Source of the DNA: Elysia marginata
Taxonomy: Eukaryota > Mollusca > Gastropoda > Plakobranchidae
Assembly (NCBI GenBank): GCA_019649035.1
Contig: BMAT01011473.1
Location: 6,599 to 27,349, forward strand
Reading direction: 5' to 3'
DNA length: 20,751 nucleotides
Position 1 is the stretch's first letter. The number at the start of each line of letters is the position of its first letter. The notes beneath the pieces were generated by a model. It was not told the origin of the DNA and did not search any database. It was given only the letters and a program-made list of their open reading frames with translations. The translations under genes were made by a program, and so were the position numbers. Positions 17,503 to 20,751 of this stretch are shown piece by piece.

Positions 17503-18755
17503 CAGTGGAAACATCATAATTTGAAATGCTTGGGAATGGCCTAAAACTTTGAACTTATAAAAAGGGGAGTTAACTGATCCCCAATAGTGTCTACCAGTAC
17601 TATGCAATTACTTCCCCCTGGTTTGAAATTGCATGTGTTCAGAAAAAAAGGTAGTATGTTTTCAACGGGTTTGATTTCATACCCGTATTCCTATTTGAAA
17701 ACGCCATTGAAAAAGTTTTTTAAAAAAGCTATGAATTAGGCTGGTTTGAAGTTGAAACAGCAAAAATGAAAACTGAAACACAGTGGGATAAGAATTAAAG
17801 ATAATTGTGGTTAACTGTACCAGTGCCAAAGCAACAAGTGAAGTGATGATTGTGCGTCAGGTAATGGATACTAATAGACCACAATTAAAATAAAGGTCTC
17901 GTTCTACAAATCCATCCCTAACCCCCCCTCCCCCGCACATTTTAATAGCTGTATCATTAGTATGTAATTTCTGAGCTTACATCATCGATCACCAGCTGTA
18001 AGGCTGTAGGTTACATTTTGTGGTTTTTGGTTAACTCTTCACAGAATCCAAGAACTTAGCCCTAGCTGATGCGTTCCGTTCACACAACCACCTTACCCCA
18101 CCCACTATTGCCCAATCTACCAATCTTCTTCGATGTTAATGCCGCAAGCCAGATCCTCTCCAATTTCCACCTTCTCTTCACCCAATACTGACATTCGCCC
18201 CGCCTTAAGATTCTTCCCACCCCTTCTTGTTGTAACATGCACGCTGCCAGCGTGTGATTGTGAGCATGAGTCTCGCTTTCCGATTTGACCACTGCATTGA
18301 CTGAGTGATTGGTATCCAGTTTCGCAACAAAGCCTAGTGCCACAGCAAGAGACAAGAGCTTTTCACACTAGGCTTGGGGTTATCTAATTCTGACAACATA
18401 CGCGACCTAGTCCTATCTTCCCCACACCCTCTGACTCCCTAGATCATGAACGGCCCTAGATGGGCAAGCACTGGTATCGCTGCCTGTCTGCCCAGTACAG
18501 TAACAAGTCAGTGGCTTTGTTTTATCCCAGCAGTCATGAGAGGAAAAATCTGAGCAGTGAGATGGATTTTTTTAAATTTTTCTCGGCTCCTAACAGCGAT
18601 ACAGACTTTGAATTAAGCGAATCCGACTCAACTGACTTTGAATTATGAGTCCAAATTAAACAAAGTTAGAGAAGAAAAAAAAACCCTAAAGAAGACAGAA
18701 ATTTGAATTATGAGAAATTCATATTATAAGACTTCGGTTTTTTAGGTTTCCACTG
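17503..18755. mobile_element. Probable DNA-transposon relic with CAGTGGAAAC termini
   Basis: The left end CAGTGGAAAC and the right end GTTTCCACTG are exact 10-bp inverted repeats, and CATAATTTGAA / GAATTATGAG sequence lies just inside both ends. The middle (about 18080-18480) is clearly richer in GC than the surroundings. Open frames of 91 codons (minus) and 62 codons (plus) inside show no domain I recognise. The termini resemble those of pogo/Tigger-like elements, but no TA duplication is visible, so the class is uncertain. Confidence 0.5.
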
Positions 18756-20751
18756 AATGCCTTTATTTCACAACTGACAACATGATTGCCAAAAACATTC
18801 TTTTAATTCAGCTGTTTGTGGGGGTTCCCCCTCTGCTGTCTTCATTTCTTTGATTGTTAACAAATTACATGTAAAATTGTTCTGGCTACAAGTTTTTATA
18901 TATATCCAAAGAGAATAATTCTGTGTAACACACCACTGGGAAACATTGCAATTCACAAGATTAATCTCAATAAATTGATTGTGTAGGCATAATGCTATGC
19001 AAGCAGCAAACTAACAGGCATTTTATTTTTTAAAAAATTCACTTAGCAAAAAGCAGTTCTATTCTTGTCATCTTCATTTTAATTTTTCTAGAATGGCTGG
19101 TACTTTTGTTCAAGTTTTTGTGTATTTACCAACTTTTATCACTTTGGACAATAGCCAAAAACTCTTTTCTTTTTCACATCAACATTTCCATCATACATAT
19201 AACTATAAGTTCCTTAACTATTCCACAAATTGTCTTTTTCAGTTATGACCTTTGCAAAGAAATAATATTTTGTGGAAATTTTTTTTTAAATGGGAGATGG
19301 CAACACTACAAATTGTGGCAAGCTAAGCTAAAACATGCTTGGCCTATGACGTTCAACCCTTGACTAACAATATTAGTAAATGTCAAACAATAAGCCTTCT
19401 GTATTAGTATAGGTATCATAGGTAAAAATTTCAAACTCATTGAAACACATTTAAACTAGTTGGAGTGTATAGATCTTTTTACGCTGAAAACAATGGTGTA
19501 TTAGTTTTTTCTGTAGCTTGAAAAATGAATTTTTTATTAATGTTTAAAATTTCGTCGATCTTGCGCTGTTGCGAAACAGCAAAATCTTGCCATTTCGTGG
19601 CACCATATGGAAAAAAATAAATCTTTAAAATTCACACTAAAGGGCTTTATACATTGACAAGTAGTCATAGAAACAGAATAAATAGTTTTGCTGATACAGC
19701 TTGTTTACTTTTGGAGTAACAAAGCTGTCAAAATGGGAAAATTGTATGAAACGTAGTAACTAAATGGTCACCTTTGCTTAAAAACACCAAGTTTGTCATT
19801 TCATGTCAGCTTCATATATTAAAGTGTGTACCAAACAAGAATAGTTTCATGTTTTAGTGTTCCCAGGGATACTACTCAATTTTTTTCAGGACTCTGTTTC
19901 ATTTGGTTGATGAAATATTCTTTCTCAAAGAGGCTTAAAAAGCCAATTTTGACGTGTGGAAAAAATCAGGGGAAATAAGTGAAATTTGTCAATTTTTAAA
20001 AATGTATATCTCAGCTTGTAAACTAGTCAGAAATGTGATTTTAGTATCATTTTATTCATAAAACAAAGGAGATTGTTACAATGTAACTGTAAAGAGGGTG
20101 AGAAAAGAATCATTTGAGGTAGAACTTGTAAAAAATGTTGAAAAAAAAATTTTTTTTTAAATTCACAAAATTCAAATGATCATATCTCCACTAGTTTCAA
20201 AGATACAACCATAATTTTTCAAATAATATGCAATTAGAAACCTTAACTTAGGTTCAAAGCCCAACAAACATTGTAACTTTATCATTTTTTATTGTAGAAA
20301 AGAAAATATAAATGACTACTGTTTATCTAAAATTTTGTCGAAAAATTTTGGAACAGGTTAGACCTGGACAGAAAAAGAACAATGAACAATTTATTTTTTC
20401 AGCTGATTTGTTATGGTTTCCAAAAGGGTTGAACTAGAAAAGCTGTAACATTAGAAATTGATAAGGGTTTGTCCAAAATGGAAAGAAAAGAAAAGAAAAA
20501 AGGGGCAAATTGTGTTCCCTATCGTCTCCAAGAGAGATGAAGTGACTTTAAATAAATTACATTATGATTCTGTGCCTTACTTGTCCTTTTTTCATGGTAA
20601 CTTAGTAATTAAAAATTACTGGATTCTCCAAAGAAGGTTGTGCTAGTAACAGTACTTTGAGACATTTGCCTAACAATTAGTTACAAATTCTTGCAGACTT
20701 TGGTAAGGTTGGGCTGAAGAATTTTATTTTACCACTGCTTGAGTACGCTGC

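Larger units (their letters stand above)
14657..20751 (-). other. Upstream intron sequence (no coding exon recognised)
   Basis: Sequence upstream of exon a. It holds a tandem snoRNA-bearing repeat (14740-17271), a small TIR transposon inserted between units 2 and 3, and a transposon relic at 17503-18755. From 18756 to 20751 I see only AT-rich sequence, with no repeat pair or exon I can support. The first coding exon with the start codon should be upstream of exon a, but no Tyr/Gln-rich, phase-0-ending exon is visible, so it is probably beyond the right edge, or too short to recognise. Confidence 0.6.

Noticed and set aside
20733-20751. Possible partial upstream exon (AAYSSS-like reading followed by GTAAAA) at the right edge
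   Set aside because: The attractive frame leaves phase 1, whereas exon a needs phase 0, and only 19 bases are visible.

Overview
This window looks like AT-rich animal nuclear DNA, probably from an invertebrate; I cannot place the lineage more closely. There is no prokaryotic-style gene packing. One intron-rich gene on the minus strand occupies 5213-14656. Its short exons are bounded by GT-AG sites, most of them GTAAGT donors, and the introns carry small DNA-transposon remnants and small RNA genes. Eight exons, each found by sequence and then checked for splice phase, join into one open frame of 847 nt (282 codons plus one base). The protein has a Tyr/Gln/Gly-rich prion-like N-terminus (GYDQ and GYNQ repeats), then RGG-box segments, ending in GGFNKFGDRGG. 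This is the order and junction sequence expected just before the RRM of a FET-family RNA-binding protein (FUS/EWSR1/TAF15/cabeza). The 5' exon(s) with the start codon and the 3' exons (RRM, RanBP2 zinc finger, C-terminal RGG and nuclear localisation signal) were not found and probably lie outside.

Layout on the minus strand, read right to left. 20751-14657 is upstream intron holding a tandem family of C/D-box snoRNA units (three intact-looking, one decayed), a small TIR transposon with target-site duplication, and a larger transposon relic. 14656-12501 holds three prion-like exons (a, b, c). 11124-8535 holds four short RGG exons (d, e, f, g); d, e and f look like duplicated copies of one exon. 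5259-5213 is the last recognised exon (h). 5212-1 is intron with repeats and no recognisable exon.

The main discovery candidate is the snoRNA array in the FET-gene intron. The units have box C, D', C' and D, and one has a perfect 10-bp terminal stem. They share a D' guide that can pair with the conserved large-subunit rRNA segment UGACUCUAGUCU (segment recalled, not searched). The second guide differs between copies and one copy has decayed into a palindrome. The gene itself shows exon amplification in which every junction from c/d to f/g splits a CGT arginine codon, so RGG motifs are rebuilt at splice junctions whichever of those exons are joined.

Three further intronic insertions (8683-9000, 11635-12242, 15784-16242) share CAGA-starting inverted termini and about 6-bp target duplications, suggesting one superfamily of non-autonomous elements. 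Long open frames elsewhere do not look coding.
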